A DNA stretch of 64,000 nt, from NCBI RefSeq assembly GCF_001905005.1, contig NZ_LWKZ01000025.1:62001-126000 (forward strand). Reading direction: 5' to 3'. The notes under the pieces are model-generated. The model saw only the letters and a program-made list of their open reading frames with translations, did not search any database and was not told the origin of the DNA. Position numbers and translations under genes: made by a program. Numbering within the stretch: position 1 is the stretch's first letter; each line of letters opens with the position of its first letter. Positions 33,853-42,706 of the stretch are shown piece after piece. This DNA is from Streptomyces sp. CB02923. GTDB lineage: Bacteria; Actinomycetota; Actinomycetes; Streptomycetales; Streptomycetaceae.

Positions 33853-34201
33853 GTGCGCTCCTCGCAACTGTCTCTTCGGGAGTTTCCTCCCGGACCCCCT
33901 GACATGGGGGTACTGCGGTCGGCTCAGTCTAACGAGCAGGCGGAATCCGCCTCGCCAATACCACATGGTGAGACATAGCGCTCACGTCACGAACGTTCGT
34001 GGAACGGCGTGGGCGCGCCGTTGCGCCCGCTCGGCCAGCACATGCCCGCTTCTCACAAGGGCACACGGAAAGGTAACCCAGGTCACACCGGACCCGGCCC
34101 TGATCGGGGCGCCGCGGGACGCGTACCCGGCCGCCGTGCCTTCTCACACCTACACGGCCGGACAGCCCCGCCTCACGCGCTCGCGGACGGCCCTGCGGCC
34201 C
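33853..34201. promoter_or_regulatory. ask upstream region with 14-bp palindrome
   Basis: No convincing gene in about 350 bases. A perfect palindrome cacgaacgttcgtg lies at 33988-34001, about 136 bases upstream of the ask start, in an AT-richer stretch. It is a candidate operator for amino-acid control of ask-asd, with no regulator identified. Confidence 0.45.
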
Positions 34202-34867
34202 TCACACCCCGCGCAGCCCCAGCGGCCCGGCGATCTCCGCCGCCATGACCTTGCCGGCCTCCTCGGCGAGCCGCTCCTCGCCGCCGTCCGCCGCGTCGCT
34301 GTCCGTGTCCAGGCCGTCCAGCTCGTCCAGCGGCTGGTCCAGCCGTACGTGGGCGACCAGCGACTGCAACGCGCGAAGCGCCGCGCTCGCCGTCGGTCCC
34401 CAGTTCGACAGGTACGAGAACTGCCACCACCACAGCGCCTCGCTGACCCGGCCGGCGCGGTAGTGCGCCAGGCCGTGCCGCAGATCCGTGATGAGGTCCG
34501 CCAGGTCGTCGGAGATCCGGCACGCGACGGGCGCGCTGCGCGGTACGTACGGGTCGAAGACCTCGGAGTACACGTCCACCGGGTCCAGCAGCCGCGCGAA
34601 GCGCTCCCGCAGCTCGTCGACGTCCGGTTCCGGGCCGACATCGGGCTCGTACCGCTCGTCCGGCACGATGTCCTCGTGCGCCCCCAGACGGCCGCCGGTC
34701 AGCAGCAGCTGGGAGACCTCCAGCAGCAGGAACGGCACGGCACTGTCCGGCTCGTCGCCCTTGGCCACCTCGGTGACCGCGACGATGAAGCTCTCGATCG
34801 AGTCGGAGATCTGTACGGCGAAATCGTCCGGGTTCCGCGTCGCGTCGTGCAGCGTGGCATCAGACAT
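34202..34867 (-). CDS. DUF5063-like protein
   Basis: A 221-residue protein starting MSDATLHDATRNPDDFAVQI. Helical N-terminus (ISDSIESFIVAVTEVAK, VPFLLLEVSQLLLTGGRL), an acidic middle and the segment ALWWWQFSYLSNWGPTASAALRAL match the DUF5063 family found next to recR in streptomycetes. No catalytic motif is visible. The start overlaps the last bases of recR (34860-34867), so the pair is probably translated together. Function unknown; a link to recombination is only from position. Confidence 0.82.
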   Translation of the reverse strand: MSDATLHDATRNPDDFAVQISDSIESFIVAVTEVAKGDEPDSAVPFLLLEVSQLLLTGGRLGAHEDIVPDERYEPDVGPEPDVDELRERFARLLDPVDVYSEVFDPYVPRSAPVACRISDDLADLITDLRHGLAHYRAGRVSEALWWWQFSYLSNWGPTASAALRALQSLVAHVRLDQPLDELDGLDTDSDAADGGEERLAEEAGKVMAAEIAGPLGLRGV

Positions 34868-35459
34868 CGAGAAGTCTCCTCCCTTCGAAGGCCCGCCCGA
34901 GCGTGACCTCGTCGGCATACTCCAGATCGCCCCCGACGGGCAGACCGCTGGCCAGCCGCGTCACCCGAAGGCCCATCGGCTTGACCATACGCGCGAGGTA
35001 CGTGGCCGTGGCCTCGCCCTCCAGGTTCGGGTCGGTGGCCAGAATCAGCTCGGTGATCGTGCCGTCCGCGAGCCGGGCCAGGAGTTCCCGTATCCGCAGG
35101 TCGTCGGGGCCCACGCCCTCGATCGGGCTGATCGCCCCGCCGAGCACGTGGTAGCGGCCGCGGAACTCGCGCGTCCGCTCGATCGCCACGACGTCCTTGG
35201 GTTCCTCGACGACACAGATGACCGCCGGATCGCGGCGCGGGTCCAGGCAGACCCGGCACTGCTCGTCCTGCGCGACATTGCCGCACACGCTGCAGAACCG
35301 GACCTTCGCCTTGACCTCCATCAGCGCGTTCGCGAGCCGGCGGACGTCGGTCGGCTCGGCCTGAAGGATGTGGAAGGCGATCCGCTGCGCGCTCTTGGGA
35401 CCGACGCCGGGCAGCCTGCCCAGCTCGTCGATCAGATCCTGGACCACGCCTTCATACAC
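34860..35459 (-). CDS. recR: Recombination mediator RecR
   Basis: A 199-residue protein starting MYEGVVQDLIDELGRLPGVG. The helix-hairpin-helix GVGPKSAQRIAFHIL is followed by a zinc finger (CSVCGNVAQDEQCRVC, about residues 56-71) and a Toprim domain (ICVVEEPKDVVAIE, LATDPNLEGEATATYL). RecR acts with RecO/RecF to load RecA on gapped DNA. Its normal length and neighbours (YbaB and dnaX upstream) make this secure. Confidence 0.97.
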   Translation of the reverse strand: MYEGVVQDLIDELGRLPGVGPKSAQRIAFHILQAEPTDVRRLANALMEVKAKVRFCSVCGNVAQDEQCRVCLDPRRDPAVICVVEEPKDVVAIERTREFRGRYHVLGGAISPIEGVGPDDLRIRELLARLADGTITELILATDPNLEGEATATYLARMVKPMGLRVTRLASGLPVGGDLEYADEVTLGRAFEGRRLLDV

Positions 35460-35703
35460 GGAACGTCTTCTCTCTCTTCTGCCGTGCTGCGTACGCTAGT
35501 TGGCTGCTCCCCGGAAAGGGAGCCCCATTTTTGAAGACTTCGGCCCCGGCTTCGGCCCCGAAACCCCGGAACGGGAGTCCCGCGACCGGAGCCGGAGCCG
35601 AGTCCGGAGGCGGAGCCGGTGTGACCGGCCCTGAGGCCTCGGCCGGAACCGGTCGCGAACCCTGCCGGGGCCGGGCCGGGGCCGCGCCTCTCCGCCTGGT
35701 GGC

Positions 35704-36060
35704 TCAGAAGGGAAGACCGGGGATGCCCCCGCCGCCCAGCCCCTGCGCGAGCGGGCCGAGCTTCTCCTGCTGCAGCTGCTGCGCACTGGCGTTGGCGTCC
35801 CGTACCGCGGCCAGGACGAGGTCCGCGAGGGTCTCGGCGTTCTCCTCGGCGGTCCCCGCCTCGGGGTCCACCGCCCTGGGGTCGATGACCAGGCCCTTGA
35901 GCTCGCCGGAGCCGTTCACGGTCGCCTTGACCAGGCCGCCTCCCGCCGAGCCCTCGACGGGGGTTTCGGCCAGCTCCTGCTGGGCCTCCGCGAGATCCTG
36001 CTGCATCTTCTGGGCCTGCTGGAGCAGCTGCTGCATGTTGGGCTGACCACCGGGGATCAC
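35704..36060 (-). CDS. YbaB/EbfC nucleoid-associated protein
   Basis: A 118-residue protein from a GTG at 36060 (MIPGGQPNMQQLLQQAQKMQ). The N-terminal helix QQDLAEAQQELAETPVEGSA, the strand VKATVNGSGELKGLVIDPRAVD and the C-terminal Gly/Pro tail match YbaB/EbfC, a dimeric DNA-binding protein. It is placed between dnaX and recR, as in most bacteria. The ATG eight codons downstream (MQQLLQQ) is an alternative start. Confidence 0.93.
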   Translation of the reverse strand: MIPGGQPNMQQLLQQAQKMQQDLAEAQQELAETPVEGSAGGGLVKATVNGSGELKGLVIDPRAVDPEAGTAEENAETLADLVLAAVRDANASAQQLQQEKLGPLAQGLGGGGIPGLPF

Positions 36061-36240
36061 TACGTGACTCCTGCCGTACGACAACGATTGGTGCGGTAGC
36101 CCGAGCCTACGTGCTCGAACGTCGCCACGCCCTACGCCGTACGGAGGAGCACGGCTGTACGCCCGGCCACCCGCGCCGGCCGCCCATCGCCCCACCGGCC
36201 GCGCCCCACCTCAGCACTCGCCGACGCCCGTCGGCCCGCA

Positions 36241-36310
36241 CCGGCGCCCGCCGGCATCCATCAGTACCCGTCAGCACCCACCGGTACCCGTCAGTACTCG
36301 TCAGTACTCG
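36241..36310. repeat. Tandem tcagtacccg-like decamers overlapping the dnaX stop
   Basis: About five degenerate decamers run into the dnaX 3' end, and the last unit contains the dnaX stop codon (tca at 36301). The repeat may have grown across the end of the gene. Confidence 0.65.
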
Positions 36311-39054
36311 TTGTTGAACTCCTCGACCACCGTCGCGCCCAGCTCGCGGACGATCAGGTCGTGCCCGCTCAGCGCGGAGTCGACGAGGTCGGGGTCGTCC
36401 TCGGCCGGCATGTCGTCCTCGATCGACACCGGCGCGGGCTCCGGCTCCCGGTACGCGGACTCCGCGGCGCCGCCGCCCGCGGGCCCCGAAGCACCGGCCC
36501 CGGACCCGTAGGACCCGCCGGAACCGCCGTTCCCGCCACTTCCGGTTCCGGCATGACCGGCACCGGCTCCGTAACCACCACCGCCTGCCGCGGCCCCCGT
36601 CGGCGCCACCGCCTGCCGCGCCATCTGAGCGCCCTGACCGCCGCCCGTCGCACCGCCACCGGCGTCGTACCCGGAGCCGCCGTCCTGTGCGCCGCCGGAC
36701 GGACCGCCCGGCCCGCCCTGGCCACCGCCCTGCGCCGGAGCGCCGGAGGGCCCGCCACCGAAGCCGCCGCCACCGCCGAAGCCGCCACCGCTGCCACCGA
36801 AGCCGCCCTGCGGAGCGCCACCGCCGGGGCCGCCGCCGGGGGGATTGGTGCCCCCGGACGGATCGACGATCGCCTCGACCTTCCACTGCACGTTGAATTT
36901 CTCGGCCAGCGCCTGCCGCAGTACGTCCTCACTGCCGCCGTTGGCGAAGCTGTCGCGGGCTCCGGCGTTGGGGAAGCCGATCTGCAGCGTCGTGCCGTCG
37001 AACCCGGCGACCTGCGCGTTCTGGCTGAGCAGGATCCAGGTGAAGCGCCGCCGGCCCTTCACCGCCTCCAGAATCTCTGGCCACAGCTGCCGCACCTGCG
37101 CGGCCCCCTGCATCATGCCCCCGCCGCCCTGCGCGGGCTGCTGGGCCTGCTGAGGCTGCTGCCCGTGCTGTACGGGTACGGACTGCCCCGAAGCGGACGG
37201 CGCGCCTCCACCGGGGCCTCCGGGGCCTCCAGGGCCGCCTTGCCCCGGCGCCGCGGCGGTGGGCCACCCACCAGGCTGCCGCCCGGCCGCGGCGGCGCCT
37301 CCAGCAGCCTGCTGCCCCGGCCAGGCACCCGGCTGCCGCTGCCCGGCGCCCTGACTCCCGCCCTGTCCGGGCCAGGCCCCAGGCTGCACAGACTGCTCAG
37401 CACCAGCACCAGCACCAGCTCCAGAACCAGCGCCTGCTCCAGCACCAGCGCCTGCTCCGCCCGCACCTGTACCCGTACCCGTACCGGCAGCAGCATTTCC
37501 GGCCCCCGGCCAAGCCCCCGGCGCAGCCGCGGACTCCACAGCCGCGGACTCGACCTGCTGACCACCAGGAGCCGCGCCCGGCACATCAGCCCCGGAAGCC
37601 CCAGCCGCACCAGCCCCGGCACCGACACCGGCCCCGGCATCCGAACCAGCAGCAACACCAGCACCAGCCGCCGCCCCTGCCCCTGCACCGGCCCCCATCC
37701 CCCGCACCGCGGCACGCGCGGCAGCGGGACCCGCCGGTCCGGCGGGCGGCCCAGCAGGCTGCCCCACGGGCGATCCGGCAGGCGGCCCCACCGGCGGCGC
37801 GACCGCGTGGGCGCCCGGCCCCGGCACGTACTCGACCTCCGGCCCACCGACCCCCGTCGTCACCGGCGGCCCGCCGAGGCCCAGCCCGGCCGTGCTCGCC
37901 CCACGCTCCAGGCGGTCGAGGCGCGCCTGTACGGAACGCTCGTCGTCGTAGGCGGCGGGCAGCAGGACCCGCGCGCAGATCAGCTCCAGCTGGAGCCGCG
38001 GCGAGGTCGCCCCGCGCATCTCCGTCAATCCGGTGTTGACCAGATCGGCGGCCCGCGCCAGCTCCGCACCCCCGAACACCGACGCCTGCGCCTGCATCCG
38101 CTCCACCACGTCCGCGGGCGAATCGATCAGGCCCTTCTCCGCCGCGTCCGGCACCGCGGCCAGGATCACCAGGTCCCGCAGCCGCTCCAGCAGGTCGGCC
38201 ACGAACCGCCGCGGGTCGTTCCCGCCCTCGATGACCTGGTCCACGACCTCGAAGGCCGCCGCGCCGTCCCCCGCGGCGAACGCCTCCACGATCGAGTCCA
38301 GCAGCGACCCGTCCGTGTACCCGAGCAGAGCCGTGGCCATGGCATATGTCACACCGGCGTCGCTCGCCCCGGCAAGCAGCTGGTCCATCACCGACATCGA
38401 GTCCCGCACGGACCCGGCCCCGGCCCGCACGACCAGCGGCAGCACCCCGTCCTCGACGGGGGCGGCCTCCTGCCCGCACACCTCACCCAGGTACTCACGC
38501 AGGGTCCCCGGCGGCACCAGCCGGAACGGATAGTGATGCGTACGCGACCGGATCGTCCCGATGACCTTCTCGGGCTCGGTCGTCGCGAAAATAAATTTCA
38601 GATGCTCCGGCGGCTCCTCGACCACCTTGAGCAGCGCGTTGAAGCCCGCCGACGTGACCATGTGGGCCTCGTCGATGATGTAGATCTTGTACCGGCTGCT
38701 GGCCGGCCCGAAGAACGCCTTCTCCCGCAGCTCACGCGCGTCATCGACACCACCGTGCGAAGCGGCGTCGATCTCGATCACATCGATGCTCCCCCGCCCG
38801 TTCCGGGCGAGATCCACACACGACTGGCACTCCCCGCACGGATCGGGAGTGGGACCTTGCTCACAGTTCAGGCAGCGCGCCAGGATCCGCGCACTGGTCG
38901 TCTTGCCGCAGCCGCGCGGGCCACTGAACAGATACGCGTGGTTGACCCTGTTGTTCCGCAGGGCCTGCTGCAGCGGATCGGTCACGTGCTCTTGCCCGAT
39001 GACCTGAGCGAAGGTCTCGGGACGGTAGCGGCGGTACAGCGCAAGGGACGACAC
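36301..39054 (-). CDS. dnaX: DNA polymerase III subunit gamma/tau
   Basis: A 917-residue protein from a GTG at 39054 (MSSLALYRRYRPETFAQVIG). Walker A GPRGCGKTT is at 45-53, the zinc module CLNCEQG...CGECQSC follows, then Walker B YIIDEAHM, and the sensor and lid domains through about residue 370. It is the clamp-loader ATPase of the replisome. Beyond the conserved part, about 200 residues are Ala/Gly/Pro/Gln repeats (AGAGAGAGSGAGAGAGA). A short conserved tau-like domain follows (LWPEILEAVKGRRRFTWILL), then another Gly-rich stretch to the end. Such long tails are common in streptomycete DnaX. SRP RNA lies just upstream. Confidence 0.96.
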   Translation of the reverse strand: MSSLALYRRYRPETFAQVIGQEHVTDPLQQALRNNRVNHAYLFSGPRGCGKTTSARILARCLNCEQGPTPDPCGECQSCVDLARNGRGSIDVIEIDAASHGGVDDARELREKAFFGPASSRYKIYIIDEAHMVTSAGFNALLKVVEEPPEHLKFIFATTEPEKVIGTIRSRTHHYPFRLVPPGTLREYLGEVCGQEAAPVEDGVLPLVVRAGAGSVRDSMSVMDQLLAGASDAGVTYAMATALLGYTDGSLLDSIVEAFAAGDGAAAFEVVDQVIEGGNDPRRFVADLLERLRDLVILAAVPDAAEKGLIDSPADVVERMQAQASVFGGAELARAADLVNTGLTEMRGATSPRLQLELICARVLLPAAYDDERSVQARLDRLERGASTAGLGLGGPPVTTGVGGPEVEYVPGPGAHAVAPPVGPPAGSPVGQPAGPPAGPAGPAAARAAVRGMGAGAGAGAAAGAGVAAGSDAGAGVGAGAGAAGASGADVPGAAPGGQQVESAAVESAAAPGAWPGAGNAAAGTGTGTGAGGAGAGAGAGAGSGAGAGAGAEQSVQPGAWPGQGGSQGAGQRQPGAWPGQQAAGGAAAAGRQPGGWPTAAAPGQGGPGGPGGPGGGAPSASGQSVPVQHGQQPQQAQQPAQGGGGMMQGAAQVRQLWPEILEAVKGRRRFTWILLSQNAQVAGFDGTTLQIGFPNAGARDSFANGGSEDVLRQALAEKFNVQWKVEAIVDPSGGTNPPGGGPGGGAPQGGFGGSGGGFGGGGGFGGGPSGAPAQGGGQGGPGGPSGGAQDGGSGYDAGGGATGGGQGAQMARQAVAPTGAAAGGGGYGAGAGHAGTGSGGNGGSGGSYGSGAGASGPAGGGAAESAYREPEPAPVSIEDDMPAEDDPDLVDSALSGHDLIVRELGATVVEEFNNEY

Positions 39055-39111
39055 GCATACGACGATATCGGCCCGCACCGACAACCGGGCCGCCCCCGAT
39101 CCCGGGAACGC

Positions 39112-39206
39112 AAACGCCCCCCACGCACCCGCCAGAGCTCACTTACCCTTGCTGCCTTCCGGCCCTGGGGGAGTTCGGTGAGATAGCGCCACGTGAGGGG
39201 CTGCGC
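39112..39206 (-). ncRNA. ffs: Signal recognition particle (4.5S-type) RNA
   Basis: The minus strand carries the invariant apical loop region GGGCCGGAAGGCAGCAAGGG followed by TAAGTGAGC. The flanks GCCCCTCACGTGGCG and GGGTGCGTGGGGGGC pair to form the long stem. Ends are estimated from the pairing. It lies directly upstream of dnaX, its usual place. The RNA binds Ffh for co-translational targeting. Confidence 0.92.
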
Positions 39207-39324
39207 CCAACCCTAGCGGATCCCCCGCCCCGCACACGACCCCACCCCGTTCCAAGATCCCTCCCGACCCCCTCCGCCGGATCATGTTCGCGAGCACCCC
39301 TCAACGTCTTGTATTGTTTGCGGC

Positions 39325-39412
39325 GGAGGATTCGCCTAGTGGCCTAGGGCGCACGCTTGGAAAGCGTGTTGGGGGCAACCCCTCACGAGTTCGAATCTCG
39401 TATCCTCCGCCA
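39325..39412 (+). tRNA. tRNA-Ser (anticodon GGA), CCA encoded
   Basis: The acceptor stem GGAGGAT pairs with ATCCTCC (39402-39408). The anticodon stem cacgc/gcgtg closes loop ttggaaa with GGA. A long variable arm (ttgggggcaacccctc) is typical of Ser tRNAs, and the T-arm contains GAGTTCGAATCTC. G is the discriminator and CCA follows at 39410-39412. The 3' end is the probable integration site for the neighbouring integrase. Confidence 0.96.
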
Positions 39413-39433
39413 GTGCCTCACCGGGCACTACGT

Positions 39434-39467
39434 CGAAGGCCCCTACCGTTCGCGGTGGGGGCCTTCG
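39434..39467. terminator. Terminator between tRNA-Ser and the integrase gene
   Basis: Arms cgaaggcccctaccg and cggtgggggccttcg pair over 15 positions with one wobble and a ttcg loop. It can serve both the tRNA and the convergent integrase gene. Confidence 0.8.
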
Positions 39468-39490
39468 TCGCGTCCGTCTCAGTTTCCGTC

Positions 39491-40615
39491 TCAGTTGACC
39501 GCTGAGGCGCCTCCCGAGCGGCCGTCTCCCCCGCCGCCCTCGCTCTCCGGCCCGGTCACGCCCCAGAGCGCATCCCCGACCTGATTGGCGACCTGCTTCA
39601 GGAGCGGGCCCGTCACGTGCATGTACCGAGCGCGCATCCGGGCCGAGCCACCCGGCTCCCAGCCCATGATCGCGTCAACGATCACGTCGGGAACTCCCAG
39701 CAGAAGGAGGACGGTGCCGGCCGTGTGACGAGCGTCATGAAGCCGCCCGTCCCGTACGCCCGCGTCCTCCAGCAGCTGCTTCCACCGGTGGTAGTCAGTG
39801 TTCGGATTGAGCGGACCACCGGTCGGCTGGGCGAAGACGTACCCCTTGCCCTCCCAACCCTCCCCCATCTCCTGACGCTCGCGCTCCTGCTCCTCCTGAT
39901 GCTTCCGAAGCAACTTGATCAGCGGACCCGGGAGCCCCACGGTGCGCCGCCCGGCGCGTGACTTGGTGTTCTTGAACTCCCGCCGGATCTGGCGACGCGA
40001 GGGGCAGTACCCCGGCTTCCGACCGCAGGAGTCCCCACACCCGTGCTCATACCTGGGCCGCAAGCGGTTCTTGCGGATACGGATGTACCCAGCGTCCAGG
40101 TAGACGTCCTCCCACATGAGCCCGAGCGCTTCCCCTTGACGCAGGCCGAGGGCGAGGGCGATCACCCAGCGGGCGCTGTTGCGCGCCTTCGAGGCCGTCA
40201 GCAGAAGGCTCTGAATCTCCTCGATGGTGTAAGGCTCGATCTCCTCCTCTTCGAGCCGCGGCGCCTTGGCGATCTCGGCGACATTCTTGGCGATGTGTCC
40301 ACGACGGACCGCCTCACCCAACGCGACACGGATCGTCCGGTGAACGTGGTGAGCAGTGCCGGCGGAACTCCCGTTCTTCTGCATCCGCTCGTAGAACGCT
40401 TCGAGGTGCTCAGGCTCCAGCCGTTCCAGTTTGTGCGCCCCCAGGCCCGGTACAAGGTGAACCCGGACGTCCACCTCATAGCCGTCGTAGCTGTTCTCGC
40501 TGACGTACTTCTTCGCGATGTTCTCGACCCAGTGCTCAAGCCACGTCTGGACGCTCCACTGCTGCCCCACTTTTCGCACGGTCCCGGCTTCACGCTGGCG
40601 CTCAAGGTCAGGCAC
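39491..40615 (-). CDS. int: Tyrosine site-specific integrase, apparently lacking the arm-binding domain
   Basis: A 374-residue protein starting (GTG at 40615) MPDLERQREAGTVRKVGQQW. The core-binding domain spans about 20-120 and the catalytic domain about 125-345: Arg159 in LGLRQGEALGL, HDARH with His293 and Arg296, Trp319, and nucleophile Tyr331 in RMRARYMHV. A Cys cluster (CGDSCGRKPGYC, 193-204) may bind metal. An in-frame stop lies 42 bases before the GTG, so the usual N-terminal arm domain (about 50-70 residues) is missing or frame-shifted. It converges on tRNA-Ser, as expected for a tRNA-integrating element, but the element seems decayed. Confidence 0.88.
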   Translation of the reverse strand: MPDLERQREAGTVRKVGQQWSVQTWLEHWVENIAKKYVSENSYDGYEVDVRVHLVPGLGAHKLERLEPEHLEAFYERMQKNGSSAGTAHHVHRTIRVALGEAVRRGHIAKNVAEIAKAPRLEEEEIEPYTIEEIQSLLLTASKARNSARWVIALALGLRQGEALGLMWEDVYLDAGYIRIRKNRLRPRYEHGCGDSCGRKPGYCPSRRQIRREFKNTKSRAGRRTVGLPGPLIKLLRKHQEEQERERQEMGEGWEGKGYVFAQPTGGPLNPNTDYHRWKQLLEDAGVRDGRLHDARHTAGTVLLLLGVPDVIVDAIMGWEPGGSARMRARYMHVTGPLLKQVANQVGDALWGVTGPESEGGGGDGRSGGASAVN

Positions 40616-40870
40616 AGCCGCAGTGACCTCGGCACGCGTAACTCGTCGCCGTGCTCACCGCGGCGCAGGCAGAAGCCACCTCAGGCCGAGGAGCTCATTA
40701 TGGAGCAGGCCGAGCGCCACCTGTCGAGTGCCACTACTCATGCCCTTCATTGCCGTGCCGCCAAACATACTTCACTCGATGGGGCTGGATTCCAATAGAA
40801 GCCCCCCGAGGTATAACTTCGAAGCCCCATGATTTTTCGCAGGCAGATCTGGCGGCGCGAGAGGAAAGCC

Positions 40871-41857
40871 ATGCGTGATGTATTCAATCTCATCACTGAA
40901 CGAGTTCTGCGCGACTGCGGCGGGGAGCCCATCTGCGCACATGTTGGCAATGTTCAAGTGTGCGCAATCAAAAACCATCCCACATATCAGGTATTGCGCA
41001 AGAATGTTCAACTTGGCCGATCGAAATCCGTAGCCAGCTTGCGCCTCTGGGAGTCGGTGGGCACTTTGGCGAGGGAAAGCGACCAACAGGATCGGGAGAA
41101 ATGGCTGATGATCCTACTGGATCTACTGACGTCGCACTTTGGGGGGTGGTCGAAAGATCTGGCACGAAAATGGCATTACGAGGTCTCTGACATCAGGTCT
41201 GCGATGGTAGAAAGCGCCTTGGAGGCGTGGTTTTCCACGGCAAGTGGCACGCCCGCCAAGAAACTCCTGGAAACCATGATGGCTCGCGCGTTCACCGGCG
41301 CTCGCGGCCTGGTGGAGGCGGGAAGCTCAGAAACGTGTGCGGCAAGTGCGGAGTACTTTATTGTCGATGTTGCGCATGAGCGGGATTCAACGCTACGCGC
41401 ATCGTCAATCATCGACACCGGAACAGTGCAAGACCCGGACGCCGATGAAAGAATTCGCGGCGAACGCACAGGAGCTCTACTGCAACGGATGGGAGCCATG
41501 GACGACGCCAGGATCCTTCATGACAAACTCCGCAGTGGTTGCCGTGATGAGGCAGATACCCCGACCATTACTCCCGCGCAGGTGGGGCGATCCTGGGTGG
41601 ACGGGAAGAATCTTTACTATCAGATTTCCGATCTCCTGCCGCAATATATTGGCTTCAGCGAAGCGGCCAATGTTGTTGGTCTTTCAGAATCGCAAGCATC
41701 AAGGATGGCCAGAAAGGGAACCCTCCCCTTTAGAGTACTCTGGACTGGCAATAGCCGAGTCGTGTCAGTCAAGTCACTTATGCTCGTCTTGGGAATCCAA
41801 GACTCCATCGTACATCCCGATGATGTGGAGAATGGAGCTTCTCATGTCGGCGGATAA
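40871..41857 (+). CDS. Unrecognised AT-richer accessory gene with possible C-terminal DNA-binding motif
   Basis: A 328-residue protein starting MRDVFNLITERVLRDCGGEP, with GAGAGGAAAGCC before the ATG at 40871; an ATG 14 codons upstream (40829) is less well placed. Base and codon use are visibly more AT-rich than in the surrounding genes, a sign of transfer. Near residues 255-300, QYIGFSEAANVVGLSESQASRMARKGTLPFR looks like an excisionase/HTH-type helix-turn-helix (key part GFSEAANVVGLSESQASRMA). The rest is mostly helical with no recognised family. It is divergent from the integrase, so it may be an element-borne regulator or DNA-binding protein. Confidence 0.7.
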   Translation: MRDVFNLITERVLRDCGGEPICAHVGNVQVCAIKNHPTYQVLRKNVQLGRSKSVASLRLWESVGTLARESDQQDREKWLMILLDLLTSHFGGWSKDLARKWHYEVSDIRSAMVESALEAWFSTASGTPAKKLLETMMARAFTGARGLVEAGSSETCAASAEYFIVDVAHERDSTLRASSIIDTGTVQDPDADERIRGERTGALLQRMGAMDDARILHDKLRSGCRDEADTPTITPAQVGRSWVDGKNLYYQISDLLPQYIGFSEAANVVGLSESQASRMARKGTLPFRVLWTGNSRVVSVKSLMLVLGIQDSIVHPDDVENGASHVGG

Positions 41858-42484
41858 TAGAAAATCGACGAATGCTTTCAGCAACTTCGGCCTGTCCGCC
41901 CGTCACATGCCCCATATAGGTCGTGGTGTCCCATGAAGTCTCGATCAGGGGCGGGTGTTCATCGCCCCCGCTGCTTGGTCGTCCGCAGCACAAACACGCG
42001 CTCCTGGCTGCACTGGCCGCCCACCGAGGCCTGTCCAAGCTCACCTTGCGGCAGTTCGCCCCGACGGCCTTAGGCAGCGGTAGTCCACCCATAGCGGCGC
42101 TCGCCGCACTGCGCACCACGGCTTCGCCCCATCGCCGAGCCCCCAGGGGAGCGCGGTGCGCATCAGAACGCTCCTGCCGCACTGGGGCCCCGCTGCCGTC
42201 CCGCCCTCGCGAAGGGGCGTCGTGCGGCGCGGCCCCCGATCCACCGTCACCCGCGTCGCACACAAGTCCGCCGACGCCGGCCTTGAAGTGCTGGCCGACT
42301 GGCCGCCCACGGCCCCGCCGACCGCACTAGAACCCGACCCGTTCGGCAGCGGCGCGCCTTCGCGACGTACCCGCGCACACGGCGTGATGCCCGCGTAGGA
42401 CCCGTTAGCCGGGCTGGGGTGCTCGATGACACGCCTCAAGACGCATCGCGAGATATACTTGACTCCACATTTGATATCTGGGGG
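41858..42484. other. Non-coding stretch inside the accessory region
   Basis: About 630 bases with no supportable gene. It passes from AT-rich (41858-41930) to GC-rich, and a run of open frames on both strands lacks ribosome binding sites. No second copy of the tRNA-Ser 3' end is visible. The last 35 bases hold the vapBC promoter/operator. Confidence 0.45.
42451..42479 (+). promoter_or_regulatory. vapBC promoter/operator candidate
   Basis: A near-consensus -10 hexamer TATACT (42454-42459) lies within an AT-rich imperfect palindrome, gatata...tgatatc (42452-42478), just before the vapB start. This layout fits autoregulation by the VapBC complex. Confidence 0.5.
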
Positions 42485-42490
42485 ATGCAT

Positions 42491-42706
42491 ATGAGTCGGA
42501 CGGTTATCGACCTGGATGACGACTTGGTCGCGGACGTGGCGAAAGCCCTCGGGACGAACACCAAGAAGGAGACCGTCAACACCGCTCTTCGCGAGGTGCT
42601 GGAGAGCCGGCGCCGCGCTCTGGCTCTGGCCCGGCTGCGGGCCGCGGGGGGCGACGGCGTATTTGATCTGGAGCTGTTCGAGAACAAGGAGAACTACCGC
42701 CGGTGA
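42491..42706 (+). CDS. vapB: VapB-family antitoxin
   Basis: A 71-residue protein starting MSRTVIDLDDDLVADVAKAL, preceded by GGGGGATGCAT; an in-frame ATG two codons upstream is possible. The ribbon-helix-helix type N-terminus (TVIDLDDDLVADVAKALG, TKKETVNTALREVLESRR) and a toxin-wrapping tail ending FDLELFENKENYRR match the common actinobacterial VapB. It binds its own promoter and neutralises VapC. The stop overlaps the toxin start as GTGA. Confidence 0.9.
   Translation: MSRTVIDLDDDLVADVAKALGTNTKKETVNTALREVLESRRRALALARLRAAGGDGVFDLELFENKENYRR

Noticed and set aside
36361..39186. A 941-residue open frame antisense to dnaX.
   Set aside because: GC-rich third positions keep the opposite strand open. 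The translation is Arg/Pro/His-rich with no family signal, while dnaX on the other strand is unmistakable.
41778..42330. Overlapping open frames in the accessory gap, considered as genes or a transposase remnant.
   Set aside because: No ribosome binding site, no inverted repeats at the ends and no recognisable transposase motif in any frame.
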